Positions 48,547 to 61,758 of a stretch of DNA of 64,000 bases are shown here, piece by piece. Position 1 is the first letter of the stretch; each line of letters starts with the position of its first letter. Source of the DNA: Pithys albifrons albifrons. Taxonomy: Eukaryota > Chordata > Aves > Passeriformes > Thamnophilidae. The notes beneath the pieces are model-generated. The model saw nothing but the letters and a program-made list of their open reading frames with translations, ran no database searches and was not told the origin of the DNA. The stretch is taken from NCBI RefSeq assembly GCF_047495875.1, contig NC_092470.1, positions 18,340,001-18,404,000 on the forward strand. Direction: 5' to 3'. Made by a program: the position numbers and the translations under genes.

Positions 48547-49762
48547 CTGCAAGGACACGGCGTTAGCACACCCGCACACGCTCCTGCTCAGGGGCGCTCT
48601 CAAAGCATGCCCAGGGGGGTACAACAAGGTTCAGTTTCTAGAGGTTCAAAGCTTTGGGGAGAGGGAGAAAGGGAGGAGGTGAAACATAGAAATTTAAGTG
48701 TCACTCGCGAGAAACCCCTGAAGGCACTTCTGTCGTTAAAAAAAATAATCACAGAATTGAGCCCCTTGCTTAATAAAGCAGATAATTACCTAAGTGCTAG
48801 GCCTAAAAGCCCCGCTATTCACAGAAAGAGAGTCCAAGAAATTACACCCCAAAGCAATGCCTTCATCAGCACTATTCCCAGGATGTAGAAAATAATTGAA
48901 GTATTTTGGACCTAACTTGGCTAAAGCCCCAAACCCTTTGATTCTAATGGGTTGTGTTGGCTCCTGACCAAGCAGCAAACTCGGCCTGTCCAGGATGTGG
49001 CTGCTTAGAGAGTCACCAGGGCTCCTGTAGTTAGAGAAACTCACATCTAAAAACCTTTTGTCTCAGTTTCCTTGTCATGCTTTCCAGGATCCAGCTTTTC
49101 TTTTCATTGTTTATCTTTATTTCAAAGCAAGGAAAAGGTCTCCAATCTCTGACTTCTTTTTAATTTTACCCCTTCTCACCTCCCCATACTTACAATATAT
49201 AAAAAAATATTAGAAACTCAAACCAGTAAGTAAGGGAGCCACCAAACCAATCAAGTTCCAAACTATGCATGTACAGCAAATTTTACCTCAAAAATACCAG
49301 AACATCACTGAATTTGAGCTCAAATTCTACTTTTAGAAACCATGAAGTTTTCAGTAGCCTCTCTTTCATTCCCCATCTCCCCCCAAATGCCAGACTAAAT
49401 GCTCTGCATGCTCCCCACCTCAAAGACAGCCCAGAACATAACCAGCTCAGCTCACACTGATGAACACCCACTGAGGGAGCACCAGAGCCCTGAGCAGAGG
49501 TGCCAGCAGTGAGTGCCCTCAGCAGCCAGTCCTGAGATTCTCCTGCACTTTGAAGAACACCCTGACCACCAGAACCTCCCTGCTGAAGCTACAGAAATAC
49601 ATGCAATATAAAAGCAGAAGACTTAACCCAATCCAGCTGTTAATTGAGCAGTTTCTGTAACAGAATCAGTAGAAAATAGGGGTTTATGATAAATACACAA
49701 CATCTTGGAAACATTACTGCTAACTCTGGAGAACAAGAAGTGCTGCTGAGCAGTTTGATTAC
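48547..49762 (-). other. ADAMTS17 intron between window exons 3 and 4
   Basis: This is a 1.2-kb intron. The CpG-rich sequence of exon 4 continues about 50 bp into it, and the rest is AT-rich. No element was recognised. Confidence 0.85.
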
Positions 49763-49864
49763 CTTGTCTGCGCCACACTCGGTGCCATCCAGAGGGGGGT
49801 CCAGCTTGGTTTTACAGGAGGTATCTCCTTCCACCAGGCACCAGAGCCCAGCACACATCAAATG
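49763..49864 (-). CDS. ADAMTS17: ADAMTS17 window exon 3: disintegrin-like domain
   Basis: The 102-bp exon is phase 0 at both ends and encodes 34 codons: [17 protein letters not shown], then [17 protein letters not shown]. The dense cysteine spacing and the DGTxCG motif are typical of the ADAMTS disintegrin-like module. The acceptor is GATTGCAG and the donor GTAATC. Because the exon is symmetric, skipping it would remove 34 residues and four cysteines without a frameshift. It is separated from exon 2 by an intron of about 11.7 kb and from exon 4 by about 1.2 kb. Confidence 0.96.
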
Positions 49865-50557
49865 CTGCAATCACAAAGCAAGGGGGTGCAGTTATTATTC
49901 CTGGAGATGTCAGCTATCATTATGGGATACACTTCAAAGCTCAGGCAGACTTTCTCAAGTGAATCCAGAGGCATCTCGTCGGTTTGGGAGCAATTATTTT
50001 TTAAGGGTCGACTGGCATTAAGTGGTGGGGCTGAAAACATGAAAGAGATTGATGGATGCCACTGACAGGAACAAAACCTCCCCAAACAAGAAGTGTATTA
50101 TTCAAACAGATTTCTTTTCACAGGCATAAATCTGGTCCATTAAAAGAGAATCCTATATGGGAGGCCCTGTTGGGTGCTTTGGAATTGTGCCACATGCAGA
50201 GATGTCCAAGCTGTTTAATTAGTCCTGCTTTTTCAGAAAGATCCTCAAGTAAAACAGCCAGCCCTGCTGCACCTGGTGGTAGCAATAATGAGCCAGTAAT
50301 GCCCCCTGGGAGAAGGGGGAATGAGAAAGAGGAAAGGACGTCATGGTGTGCTGAGCAGCAGAGGAGGAGCCACAGAGTGCTCAGGGATGGTGGTGCTGAC
50401 CACAACTTTGTCATCTGCCAGAGCAACACGTTCTCAGAATGTGGGAAAGAACCAGAAAAAGGGGCCTTTACACCGTTAACATTTTCCACACCATCCACCA
50501 TGCTTTGCATTCCATGCAAGTGGATGATTTCAGTGCAGTGCTACATAGCTGAGTACC

Positions 50558-50580
50558 AAAAAAAAAAAAGAAAAAGAAGA
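50558..50580. repeat. A-rich tract
   Basis: A run of about 12 A followed by GAAAAAGAAG. I see no retroposed sequence attached to it. Confidence 0.8.
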
Positions 50581-51046
50581 GTTACATTTCTTTCCACTGT
50601 TGTTCACATTTCAATGTAATGGTAAAAAGATGAGAAGCCTGACTTTAGTGCCAGCTGGTCTTGTCAAGATTTATTGCACCTCATTAAATAGTTGAGTCAA
50701 CACACTTCAACCTTATGGTTCTTTCCCAGTGTAATGTAAGAGACTGTGGGGCATGTGTGTTCTGTGCACAGGCATGTTGGTGTGTCCACATAACACTGAT
50801 CATGTCTGCATAAAAGAGATCTGTACAGGAGAGGGTGCAGGTGAGATGAATCCCAGTCCCAGTGATGATGCAGAATGTACTGAAATAAAATAGTTATCCC
50901 AGCAGTATCTGCATCCTGCTTTATTTCCAAATTGCTTTCTGGGAAGAGGATTTTGCACTATTTAAACCCAAAGAACATGCACAAAATCTGGAAGCAGATG
51001 GCACAATTTGGCAACATCTGTATTAACCACAACACAGAAAGGCATC

Positions 51047-51100
51047 CCAACCAACCAACCAACCAACCAACCAACCAACCAACCAACCAACCAACCAACA
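51047..51100. repeat. (CCAA)n microsatellite
   Basis: About 13 uninterrupted copies of the tetranucleotide; likely polymorphic. Confidence 0.95.
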
Positions 51101-52146
51101 GCAAATACATCAGGGAAGTCTAAATCACTGGATTTTCCCTGAACTAATAAAGCATATGGGAAAGTATCAGTCTTTAGTAATTTTGCCTAAATGACTGTGA
51201 CTAATTAGTGGTTTACCCAGAGCTGTGAAAGCACTTAGGCACCAATTAGAGCCATGAGGACATCACACACTGTTTTCCAGACAGGTACAGTGAGGCAGAA
51301 GCACTGACAAGGCAGAGATTCCAGAGCTTACTGAGAAATCCTTTGTTCCACACCATAACTCCCAGATTCCCAAACCCTGCCTTCTGCAGAGGACTAAAAT
51401 CCAAAAATACATCCATTAACTGTTCATGAGTTCTACAGAAGGAACACTCATCCAGGCAATTAAGCACAGTGGGAAAGCACCATGAGCAAGACCTCCTTCC
51501 AAACTGTGGCTGGGGAATATTGACATGTAAAATGAAGGGAAGCTTTGGAGATCCAGGATGCAGAGAGCAAGTATTCCCACTTTTCCAGGCCTCAGCCCCT
51601 CTCTTACACATAACCACAAAGCTTCAGAGCAGAATGAGAGAAGAAACACTCCAGACTGATCTTCTGAATGACCCAGACAGAAATTCTGCCTGCAGAAGGA
51701 AACTTCTGCTTCTGCTTTCTCTCCCAAAGACATCCTGGCTGAAGATGTAATGGAATTCCCCACATCCCTAAAGAAGTTGTTCCAGACACACGAGCACCAC
51801 TGCTGAATAGCTGTGCCTTATGCAAGGCCAGTATTTGTTCAGCTTCAGCTTCAAGTCCCTGGATCATAAATTGCATGTAAATTAGGGTTACATTCTCTTC
51901 TTTGATGGAAAACTGGAAGGAGGAAAGGGGTTGTGATGGGAACGAAGCATAAGAAGGAAGTAGCTCTTTGCACAATTCTAATCAGCAAACAGAATTCCCC
52001 CAGAGCCCACAGGAACATGGAAGGTGACACTGCCAGGTGTGAGCCAAGGGAGGGATGCAATGGACAGAGACCACCCCAAAAATGTGTCTGCACCTGCAGA
52101 GCTGGGCCCAGACTATGCAAATATTCACATACATGTGTGTATTTCT

Positions 52147-52183
52147 GTATATATGTATATATATATATGTATGTGTGTGTTTG
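52147..52183. repeat. Compound (TA)n/(TG)n microsatellite
   Basis: Alternating TA and TG dinucleotides with a few interruptions. Confidence 0.88.
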
Positions 52184-55100
52184 TTTAATTATGTGTGCAC
52201 ACACAATTATAGGGGAATAAATAAAGGAATCGTCTCCCTCAGCCACACCAGCCTTTCTGAACTTTCCCATCATTGAGGTATGGAAAGCATCAGATTTTTA
52301 CAGCATCCCTGTGTTTGATTCAGAATCCTAAATGCAAAGGAAACAGCTCCAGAAACAGCTCTGTGTTGTGGTGCCACACCACTACAAAGCCCCTGCATTT
52401 CACAGAGCTCAGCAGCTACCCCAGCAGATCAAACCCTCAGCTCCCTCCTGTGTGTTCCCGAGGTGTTTTATCATGTTAACAGCTCTGTTCAAAGGAGATC
52501 GTGTATCCTCCTCCTCAGCTAAACAGAAACCCAAACACAGCTCCTCATTAAACAGAGCCGAGGGGAACCAGTCGCAGTGAGAGACTTTTGAATGGTTCAA
52601 CAGCCACTTGGTGGGGAATATCCAGGGGAGAAATGGCAGGGATTGGAAGGCACTTGTTGGGTGTGAGTGGCAGTTTGGAGCTCGCACTGACACAGCAGAA
52701 GCCACCAAAAGAACTGCATTGCTGCTAATTCAACATCAGCAACCAGCCTTCAGAAGGCAAAGCATCCCCTGCAGTGCTTAGAAAGTCCCAGGGAGCAGTT
52801 CCCAATGACAGGCATTTCACACTGGAAAAATATTGATTTGTTGAAAGTGTCTGTGGGGAAAGGTCATCTTTGGATCAGCTCCCAGCCTGAGATACTTCCA
52901 AGAGAGAAATAAAATTCTGAAAAAGCGAGATGGCTGGTGAGAAGCAGCACTTCAATCAAAATTCCAAATTACTTGTTGAAAAAAACCCACTTTTTTTCAA
53001 ATGAATCCTTGGGGAATTTCAACAGAAAGAAAATAAAATTTAGAAATAGAAATAAAATGAAATTTTTCAAAAGGTCTCTCAAAAAGTCCTGGGAGATAGG
53101 AAAGCTTGTCTGCACAGTCATCAGAAACCAGAGCTGGGGGAGGTCAGGAACTGGAAGCTCCCAGGCTGGGCAGGAGAAGGATGCTCCAGTTACAGGGGTT
53201 ACAATGGCACCTGCCTGACAAGGGGCCTCGCTGTGCCAGCTGTTTGCTCTTCCTTAAAGCACCTGCAATCTACACAGGCTCCTGGGAGATAAAGGGAGTT
53301 TTATCCTCCTGTTACAGGTGGAAAGCTGAGGCATGGGAAGGGATTGGATGTTCCTGTGCTCAGTGTCACAGCCACAGCTCCAGCCAAACCCAGGGCACAC
53401 CCAGCACCAGCTCCTGGCATCCTCCAGGAACATTCCGGCTCTGGGCCTGCCCACCTTTCCCAGCTTTCCAGGATTTTCCTGAACAAGCTGTCTCCCTTCC
53501 CTGGACACACAGTGTGTGACACTCACACAGCTCTGGCAAGGCACCTATTTTGGGTTCCTCAGCTCAGTGCTGGAACTGAGGAGCAGCCACAGCCAATCCA
53601 GCCAGCTCTGCCCACAGGCACTCACAGAGTCTCCAGCCTGCCCTGCTGGGGCAGCTGCTGCATTCCCAGCACTGCTAAAATCTGCTCCTGCCCAGTGGCC
53701 TCTCCTCAAAGCCTCAGGTTGCTGACCTACAAGGGGAGTCCCAAACCTCTGCAGCAGAAAGAGAATCCAATGAATAAAGATGTCCTTCCAACCACAAACA
53801 ACTCTAAAGATGCTCATTCATTCCCTACACATTCACTCCCTCACCTCTTTTCATCCAAAAACCAGAAACACTCATTGCTCCTGAGGATGGGTTTGTTCCT
53901 GCTGCCTGTTTGACACTACAAAGAGGAACCTCTGACTTCTACCAGCAGAATTAAACCACCGTGAAACCAACTTTGCTGTCAAAATAAGGGGATTACCAGT
54001 AAGGACTTAGGAAGAGTCCACAGAACAAGAGGAGCATGAGACCACAGAACACACAGACAGGTCTATAAATAGGCTGCCTTTCACTGAAGGATCAGAACCC
54101 TTTATTTTGCCAAGGTTCTGGCTCAGCACAGTGCTAACCTTGAGAGAAAATGTGCTTCTCAACAGAATCCTAATTAGCACCTATTAGGTACAATAAACAC
54201 TCAATTTGCTCTCACTTTCCCAGTCGCGATGCAAAGGTTCTTGGAGCCTCCCAGCACGTTCCTGAGAAGCAATTCTTTACACAAGAAGGTGGTAAAAACA
54301 ATGCCCACAACTCCTGTACCATCACTGTCTTTAATTCTGGGTGCATGAACAACCCCCAAGCTACAACAGATCACAAAGCACCCAAGCACTGTTGTCTGAT
54401 GGAGCTTCTTGCTGCTGAAAACAAGATGAAAAGTGTTCCAAACTGGAATGTTGAAAAATTGGAAGGTACTTTTGAGAAGGAGCCACACAGTGTCCCAGAC
54501 AAGATAATTCTGAAACTTGGCTGCTGCCCTCTGTCCAGAGCTGATATTCCAAGGAACAAGGGGCAGGTCCAACAAAGGAAACATCTGTCCAAATGACAGA
54601 CCTGACCCAAAAGTCAGGGGAAGACATGAGGAAGAATCACATCCCAGAATATTCAGGCAATGGTTGATATCCACTAACATTTCATTTTAATAAAACCAGA
54701 CAACAATGCCACAAATCCATAATGCAGGATTTGAATCATTAATGACAAAGAAGAATGAATCTCTTTACTGCTGGAGAGAAATCACCTCAGCTCTTATTAT
54801 AAATAATAATCTTCTCAGATGCCCTAGAAAAGGTTTCTTAAAAAACAATTCCCAATTTCAACTATGTGATGAACATCTTATTTCTTCAGAACTTACAGAA
54901 ACCCAGGAGCACATTGTGCTTTACAGATGAACAGGACCAATGACCTGTCTGCTTAGAGCCAACAAATTTGGAGTTGATTCCCCTCTATATCAGTTTTATC
55001 ATCAGTCAAGGAACAGCCTCTTCATAAACTCTTGCAGGAGTGGAAAGTTACCAAAACAGACACAAGTGTCTAAGATCCCAAAGATTGTTTTAACTCTTGT

Positions 55101-57074
55101 GGAAATGGCCCCTGACAGTTGAAGAACTCTGAGGAAATGGTCCCTCAGAGATAACTGCTTTCCTGTGCTGCTCCTTCCCCTGCAGAACAGCACAAAAATA
55201 CTCATTTCCCAGATTTGTTAATGTTCTGTGGCAGACAAAACAACCACTGTGACCCCACAAACACAGAGGATGTCACACCAGGCTGGGTTCTCTGACCTGC
55301 TCAGAGCCATTATTCCAACTACAACACAGGGATCCTGCATCCAATAGCCATGGATTGTGTTTCTTGGCCATGGGGAAGGAGAAGAAAGGGACAGTAAAAT
55401 GAACCTATAGGTCTGTACACACACTGCTCAGATGTGGCTGTGAAGACATGGGAGTTTTCTCCTGGAGTTCTGCAGATGGAAGTTTCCAGCAGGCAATGGG
55501 AGAAGCCTGAATGCCCTTCCAGCTTGTTAGACACTATTTTCAGGCTGATACTCAGTCATATTCTGGCTAATTTTGTTAAGTTTGAACTTTAGCTGTAGAT
55601 GCCACATCACACTAATTCTTTCTCTCCCTCCCCTTGTCTCTTAACAAGAAATGTAGGATTGCCAAGCTCAAGTGTTTAATTCTTAATAGGCTCTCTCTAT
55701 TATTAAGAGTTTATTATGTTTATTTTCTTAAATTTCCACGTTGTACTTTTATAATTTTATTTTGGTTCCCCTCTCTCCTTTTATTTTCCTTTAAACCACT
55801 GCACCAGAATGTGTTTTTGACCATCTTCCAAACTGAAACACATACAAAAATTTCTGAAGCATTCCAATAATTGCAAGCTGGGCTGTGCTGCCCAGGCAGG
55901 AACTCAGCTTCTCCCTTGTTCTTTCTCTCTCTTAAACAAAAATTATTTCCACTGAAAATCAAGAGAAAAAGGTCTTTTTGCAACATACAGAAGCAGTGAA
56001 ATAGGACACTTGGGTTTCACAGGCAACATGAAAACAGTCTGAATTCTAAAAATCTGCATGAGGAAAACTATAAACTCTAGTATGGCAATTAAGTAAATTG
56101 TTACCTTTACTTCTCAAAAAAACCTTCTCACTTTTTCCTAGAATTGCCAGTTTTCTACCCTGCAAGTCTCAAGAAAACCCAACCCACCCTCTTCCAGATT
56201 TATTAGCATTATTATGTAGACAAAGTCCCTTGGTTGTACAGAAATGACAATGCAGCCCATTATTTTCAGGAAAAATCAGTTTTCAACCTAATTACCATGT
56301 TCTTGTAAATATTCTATACATTATTAAATAACAGGGCTCACTCCCATCACTGGCATCTTGCAAAGACTCTGCAGGGCAAAGGCAGACAGAGGCCCATTGA
56401 TTCCCAGCCTAAAGGTCAACCCCACCAGCCCCTGCAAGATCAAGACCACAGAGAGCCCCACAATTGCTGAATTATATTCACCACCATACCATCAAGTATA
56501 GAAACTGAAGGGATACATAAAATCCACTTGACCATTACAACTGTTGCTCTTTACTCTGTTTTTTAGCTCCCCTCCTTCTCCATATCAGCCCAGAAATTCA
56601 GTCAGCCTCCTGTGCTTTGCAATCAGCTTTGCCCTCCTGTCCTGTGCTGCTGGAGCTTGTGCATACTGGGAAATACCTACATTTGTTATAAAACAACTTG
56701 AACTTCAGAAAAAACAGTGCAGCCAATTCCAGCTGGTTTAATTTTTCTAAAAACAGTGTCATGTCCAAAGTCACATTCCCAGTTACATCTGAGCTGAGAG
56801 TGTCCCTGCTCAGAAAAAACCATCCCTGCTAATCTCATGTGCCACCTCAGCTGAGCCCAGCTCTGACTCAAAACAACTCTGGAAGACAATGGTTATGTAA
56901 AAACCCACAAAAATGTGTCAGCAACAAACAAGCCAAAAGGCTTATAAAACCAAAAGGCAAACACTGGATGCAAGAGATGGAAATCACACTTTTTTCCATC
57001 AATATGATTTCAGTGCAAAAGCCTCTGTTGGTAGGTGGGTCGGTCTGAAAAACAGTGATTAAACACACAGCATG

Positions 57075-57585
57075 TTTTGGTGTGAGGGGATCAATGTGTT
57101 TGATGCACTTCTGGTGGGGTCATTAATGTGTTTGGATGCATTTCTGGTGGGGTTATGAATCATGTTTGGATGCATTTCTGGTGGGGGTTAATGTGTTTGG
57201 ATGCATTTTTAGTGGAGGTTATGAATGTTTTTGATGCATTTCTGGTGGGGGTTATTGATGCTTTTAGATGCATTTCTGGTGGGAGTTATTAGTGTGTTTG
57301 GATGCATTTTTGGTGGGGTTATGAATTATATTTGGATGCATTTCTGAGGGGGTTATTAATGTTTTTGATGTATTTCTAGTGGGGTTATGAATTATGTTTG
57401 GATACATTTCTGGTGGGGATTATGAATGTGTTTGGACACATTTTTAGTAGAGGTTATGAATGATTTTGATGCATTTCTGGTGGGGGTTATTAATGTTTTT
57501 AGATGCATTTCTGTTAGGGGTTATTAATGTATTTTGATGCATTTCTGATGGGGTTATGAAGGTGTTTGGGTGCATGTCTGGTGGA
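57075..57585. repeat. Degenerate 31-34-bp minisatellite (~15 units)
   Basis: About fifteen units have the plus-strand core GATGCATTTCTGGTGGGG, followed by GTTAT(G/T)AAT and G/T-rich sequence. Units differ by substitutions and 1-3-base indels, so the array is older than those at 36.8 and 48 kb. It lies deep in an intron. Confidence 0.92.
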
Positions 57586-58092
57586 GAAACCCCCTCTCTG
57601 CTCTGTGACAGACTCAGCACTATCCCTCCATGCTGCTCCTCTGGGAACAAACCCAGGATAGCAAAGGGTTAACACTCCCTGCAGAGCCCCCTCATGCCTG
57701 GCTGGGGCTGAACTCTCTGCTTCCTCTTTCAGAGGGGTCAAATGAATCCACAATAGCTGATTCAGAGCCCAGTGGAGCTGAAGGACAGGGGTCAGACAGG
57801 TGGAATTGCCTGGGATTTGCACAACTGCTCCCATGTTGGCCCTGGGGACTCCCATCAGGATTCAGCAGCCAGAATGCCCAAAGGTCTCGGAGTCTGGGGG
57901 GCACTGGCATGCCCTTGGCATTCCTGCTTAGCTTCTTCCACAGTTATCATGATGCTGCTCAGAGCCTGAGAATGCCACAGTGACCTATTTAATTCCTGCT
58001 ACAAGCACCTCGTCTCCCTCAAAATAAAGATCCCTGTGCAACCTCTCTGGTGGGCCAAAGCCCTCCTGGCACTGCAACATTATCATATGTGA

Positions 58093-58430
58093 AATCACAG
58101 AATCACAGAATGCCTTGGGTTGGAAGGGACCTTAAAGATCATCTTGTTCCACCTCCTTTCTGGCTTTCTTGTAGGCCCCTTCAGATACTGGAAGGTGCTG
58201 TGAGGTCTCCATGCAAACCTCTCCATGCTGAGCAGCCCCAGCATTCCCAGCCTGTCTCCACTGGGAAGGTGTTCCAGACCCCTTATCAAACTTTGTGGCC
58301 CCGTCTGGACTTGCTCCAACAGTTCCATGTCCTTCCTTTGTTGGGGACACCAGGACTGTGCTCAGCATTCCAGGTGGGATCTCACAGGAGCAGAGCACAG
58401 AGGGAGAAACATCCCACTTGAGAATTGCCC
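58093..58430 (-). mobile_element. CR1 LINE 3' fragment
   Basis: AATCACAGAATCACAGAATG, then GGTTGGAAGGGACCTTAAAG, continuing to GCTCAGCATTCCAGGTGGGA and AGAGCACAGAGGGAGAAA. It belongs to a different CR1 subfamily from the 47.4-kb copy, judging by GGGACCTTAAAGATCAT versus GAGAACTCTGAGATCAA. The 5' truncation point is approximate. Confidence 0.88.
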
Positions 58431-61400
58431 AACTTCTGTTTTTTGAGTTAAGTTCCTCAGGCCAAAATTAACCCTTCCACAGAGCCATGAAAACCTTTCT
58501 TTCCTTTCCTGCTGATGGGTGAGGACTCACCCATGTAACACTCAGGTTAAAGTTAACCCAGACCCAGGCACTGGGATTTATCCCAAACCAGTAAAACCGT
58601 AAGCAGAGCACACCCCAAAATGGACTTGCAGTCCCTCAAGGGCCTGGCAGGTAAATCTTGCCATTCATTATTCAATACTGTATAATGATAGAAACAGAGG
58701 GTCTCAAATAAAGAAAAATTGCTTGTTGCCTGCCTTACAAACACCCAGGCTAAGAGCTGCATTCACAGCTCCTCAAAAGGTGACATGCACCAGTAAATCT
58801 TACCTACCATTGCTGCTACACAACCAGATCCTACATTACACATCTTAGAAGTCACAGGTTACAGCAGGCTATGAATCATCTGACTATCTCATTCTCATTC
58901 TGCTAATTAGGTAATTTTAGTGTATTAAAATATAGCTGCAGTGTCCAAGCAAAGGAAAATGGGATGTCAGGAGGTTTGGCACAGGTCAGGCTGAGCCTTC
59001 CTCCCATGTTTTGATTTCTGCTCTGCAAACTGGGAGCAGAAAAGCTGCAGGATGGCTCTTGTGGCAAACTGAACATTCTGAGAGCCACAGTTTTGTTCCA
59101 GGGTATCTGAGTTACCACTAAAAGCAAAGTGGAAGAACTTTGGGGATGCACTGTCAAATATTCAGCTAAGGGTGAATATTCATGGGGATTAACCATCAAG
59201 TTGGAGCAATGTTGGAGGTGCAGCCACTGCCAAGCACTCAGCACCTGACTCTGTGAAGGCAGAGATTACATTCCTCTAAAAACCTGGGCTTTGATGCCTT
59301 TAAAGGACAGAGTTTACTGCACACAAAGTCTCTGTTGAAATTTTGGAATCATCTAATCTCTGAAATTTGCCCTAAACCAAACTGCAGGGCATTTTGGAAC
59401 ATGGAGCCTCCAGTTTGCCTGATACAATTATGCAGCTCAACTGTCTCCCAAGAAACACTGTAATGCAGCTCTTTTATTATGTAAGAAAATAGGCAGTAGA
59501 CACATGTAATCATAAAAAGAATGAGCAGGCTCATTTCCTGAAGTATATTTCCTTTTTGTAACAAATATTTACTGTCAAATGTTTATTGCTTTTACATTTG
59601 GATTTTTTTAATACTTTATTGAATTAAAAAGACCACATTACCATTGGCTAGAAGAGGAGACAGCTGCATTTGCCAATAATTTCTACAGCTAATGCCAGTG
59701 ACCAGTGCCAATTTTTTTTCTGGTTCATATTTTTGTAGACAGCTTTGAGACTTAGGATACAAGGACTCTGCAGATGAGGCCTGAGAAACACAGAGGTGAA
59801 AAGAACACAAACTTGAGAGGTTTAAAAATCAAAAGTGATCATTTGCTCTGAAGAATTTCCTTTCGCTGCCTTCAAAAGCCAAGTCAGAGTAGCATAACAG
59901 GATGCAAATATTTACTTAAATTACTGGCATGTGACATGACTGATGCAAAGCTCCACGGGGTGAATGCTAACTCTGAGTGCACATCTGTAACAGAAATAAT
60001 TCCAAGTACAGCACTGAAAATTGGGTTTAATCTGCTGAAGGTTTCATTAGAAGTTACTAAAGTCCTCAGAAAATTTGTTTTAATTTGGGAGATGCTAAAG
60101 GAATGATGGAGCAAAAGGGCACAGTTTTCATGCGGTTCCAAAGGTGTCAAATAATAAGACTGGTGAAAAATGTGGGGAGGCACAAACACCTGCTGTCTGT
60201 GTCCAACAGAACTGTGCCTCTTGGCATGTTATCCTGGCAAACAACACGGCCCTGAAGCAATTCCAGACTGGACATGCAATCTGTGTGTGAGAAAGGCTGA
60301 CCACCTACCAGTGGGCTGACATTCTCATCAGGCTCTGGAATATCCAGAAACAGAATGTTTTTTTATCACAAGAAGGGAAATAGCAAATATCTCTTCCAAG
60401 AGCAGTCAAGCTGGGTGACACCCACACAAGTGGAAGAACTTGAGTCATGCTGGGGAGATCTGGGGTTTTCTTTGCAGACCTACAACACTTTCCTTCCAGT
60501 ACAGTAGTCCTGGTGGTCTGTGTTTTCTTGATGGAGCTGGGAAATACAACCTATCCAGATTCTTTTCTTATTGTTTTATATTAGCTGGTTCCCAAATCCA
60601 AAATAAATAAAGCAGCTAATGTGAAACTAAGAGCATGTTCCCAGGACTTGCATGTGCTCAACAGTTTTAGTAATTTGGCACTCAGAAGCCTCAGTTATCA
60701 CCCATTATTATTTTATTTCTTCACACTGATTTAAGATCCCAGGCTTGTTGAGAATGGGAATGAGGGACAACTGAGAAAGACAAATGGCCAATTCATGACA
60801 GCAGGAAACTTGGCTGCTTCCTGCCTGGCTACAGAGAAGGAGATGCTGGTGGCCTGAAACGGTCCTTCAGGACTTTCTTCTGGATGTCTCCAAGGCCACT
60901 CTGGAAGTTGGCACTTCCCCAGGCCCTGCCTACAGTGGGATGCAGGTCAGATCTGCTCAGAATGAAAAGACCTTAGGGAAAGTTCAGCTGTCTGAATTCC
61001 AGAGGACAAATCACAGCCTCATCTCAAACACAACCTGCTTCTAGAGATGCCAACAAGCAGTGCTTCCATCCTGCCAACAACCATGTGATTTACATCATGT
61101 TGCACCCAAATCCTGATTAAACATCATGTTGCTTAGAAAACACACAGGATTCTGCACAGAATGGCCTCATCCAACAGGCAGTCACTGCTGTTTCCTCAGC
61201 ACAGGGTTAAGAGTCAGCTCCTAAGAACTCTGCAGTGGGCTGAAGGTGAAGTCTCCTGAAAGATCCAGACAGTCCTCTAGGCTGACTCTGAAAGCAGCCA
61301 AGCACTTGTGAGGAGAGACTTTCACCTCAGCTGAACTTCCAGGAAAACAATCTCTACTGAGCATTTCAGCAAAACAGTGTCAGAAGGGAACAAAGTGCAA

Positions 61401-61607
61401 ACAGCAGCTTTTCTGGGGCTGCTCTGGGAGGTCAGCAAGGGCAGTGTGGGGAAGGGAGGAGGAGTGTGTGTCTCCCAGAGTGCTGCTGACAGGGAGCTCG
61501 GGGGAGTTGGATTTGCTCTCTGAACACGCTGAGGAGAGCGCAGATCTCCTTTCAACACCCTCGTTCCCCCCTCCCACCTCGTGCCAGGTCCGAGCAGGAG
61601 CTCTTAC

Positions 61608-61758
61608 CTCCATGTTCCTGCAGAAGGTGGCGTTGGTGCCGAAGAGGATCTGGCACTGCTCGTCGGCGCTGTAGTGCATCCCGGGCAGCTTGTGCGGCAG
61701 CCGCACCGCAAACCGGCTGCGAGGGTCGGTCAGCAGCAGGCAGGTGCTGGCCTTGGAC
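61608..61758 (-). CDS. ADAMTS17: ADAMTS17 window exon 2: catalytic/disintegrin-like junction
   Basis: The 151-bp exon completes the Lys codon split from exon 1, then encodes 50 codons. They start [12 protein letters not shown], pass through [17 protein letters not shown] and end at FCRNME. This covers the end of the catalytic domain and the first part of the disintegrin-like module, which in ADAMTS proteases helps bind substrate and lacks an integrin-type RGD loop. NAT is a possible N-glycosylation site. The acceptor is CCCCGCAG and the donor GTAAGAG. The exon is rich in CpG. A 60/55-bp minisatellite (61759-62240) starts immediately upstream in the transcript, so this exon's polypyrimidine tract belongs to the first repeat unit. 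Confidence 0.96.

Larger units (their letters stand above)
49865..61607 (-). other. ADAMTS17 intron between window exons 2 and 3
   Basis: At 11.7 kb this is the longest intron in the window. It contains a CCAA tetranucleotide array (51047-51100), a poly-A tract (50558-50580), a TA/TG tract (52147-52183), a ~33-bp minisatellite (57075-57585) and a CR1 fragment (58093 to about 58430). No other gene was recognised. Confidence 0.8.

Noticed and set aside
47815..48888. Long open frame of several hundred codons on the plus strand, rich in His, Ser and Gly
   Set aside because: It is open only because the 19-bp unit has no stop in any plus-strand frame. It runs antisense across exon 4 and beyond and has no gene-like composition or splice support.
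58093..58430. Exon-like frames in the CR1 fragments (also at 121-450 and 47408-47820)
   Set aside because: These are the non-coding 3' part of 5'-truncated CR1 elements; no usable reverse-transcriptase frame remains.
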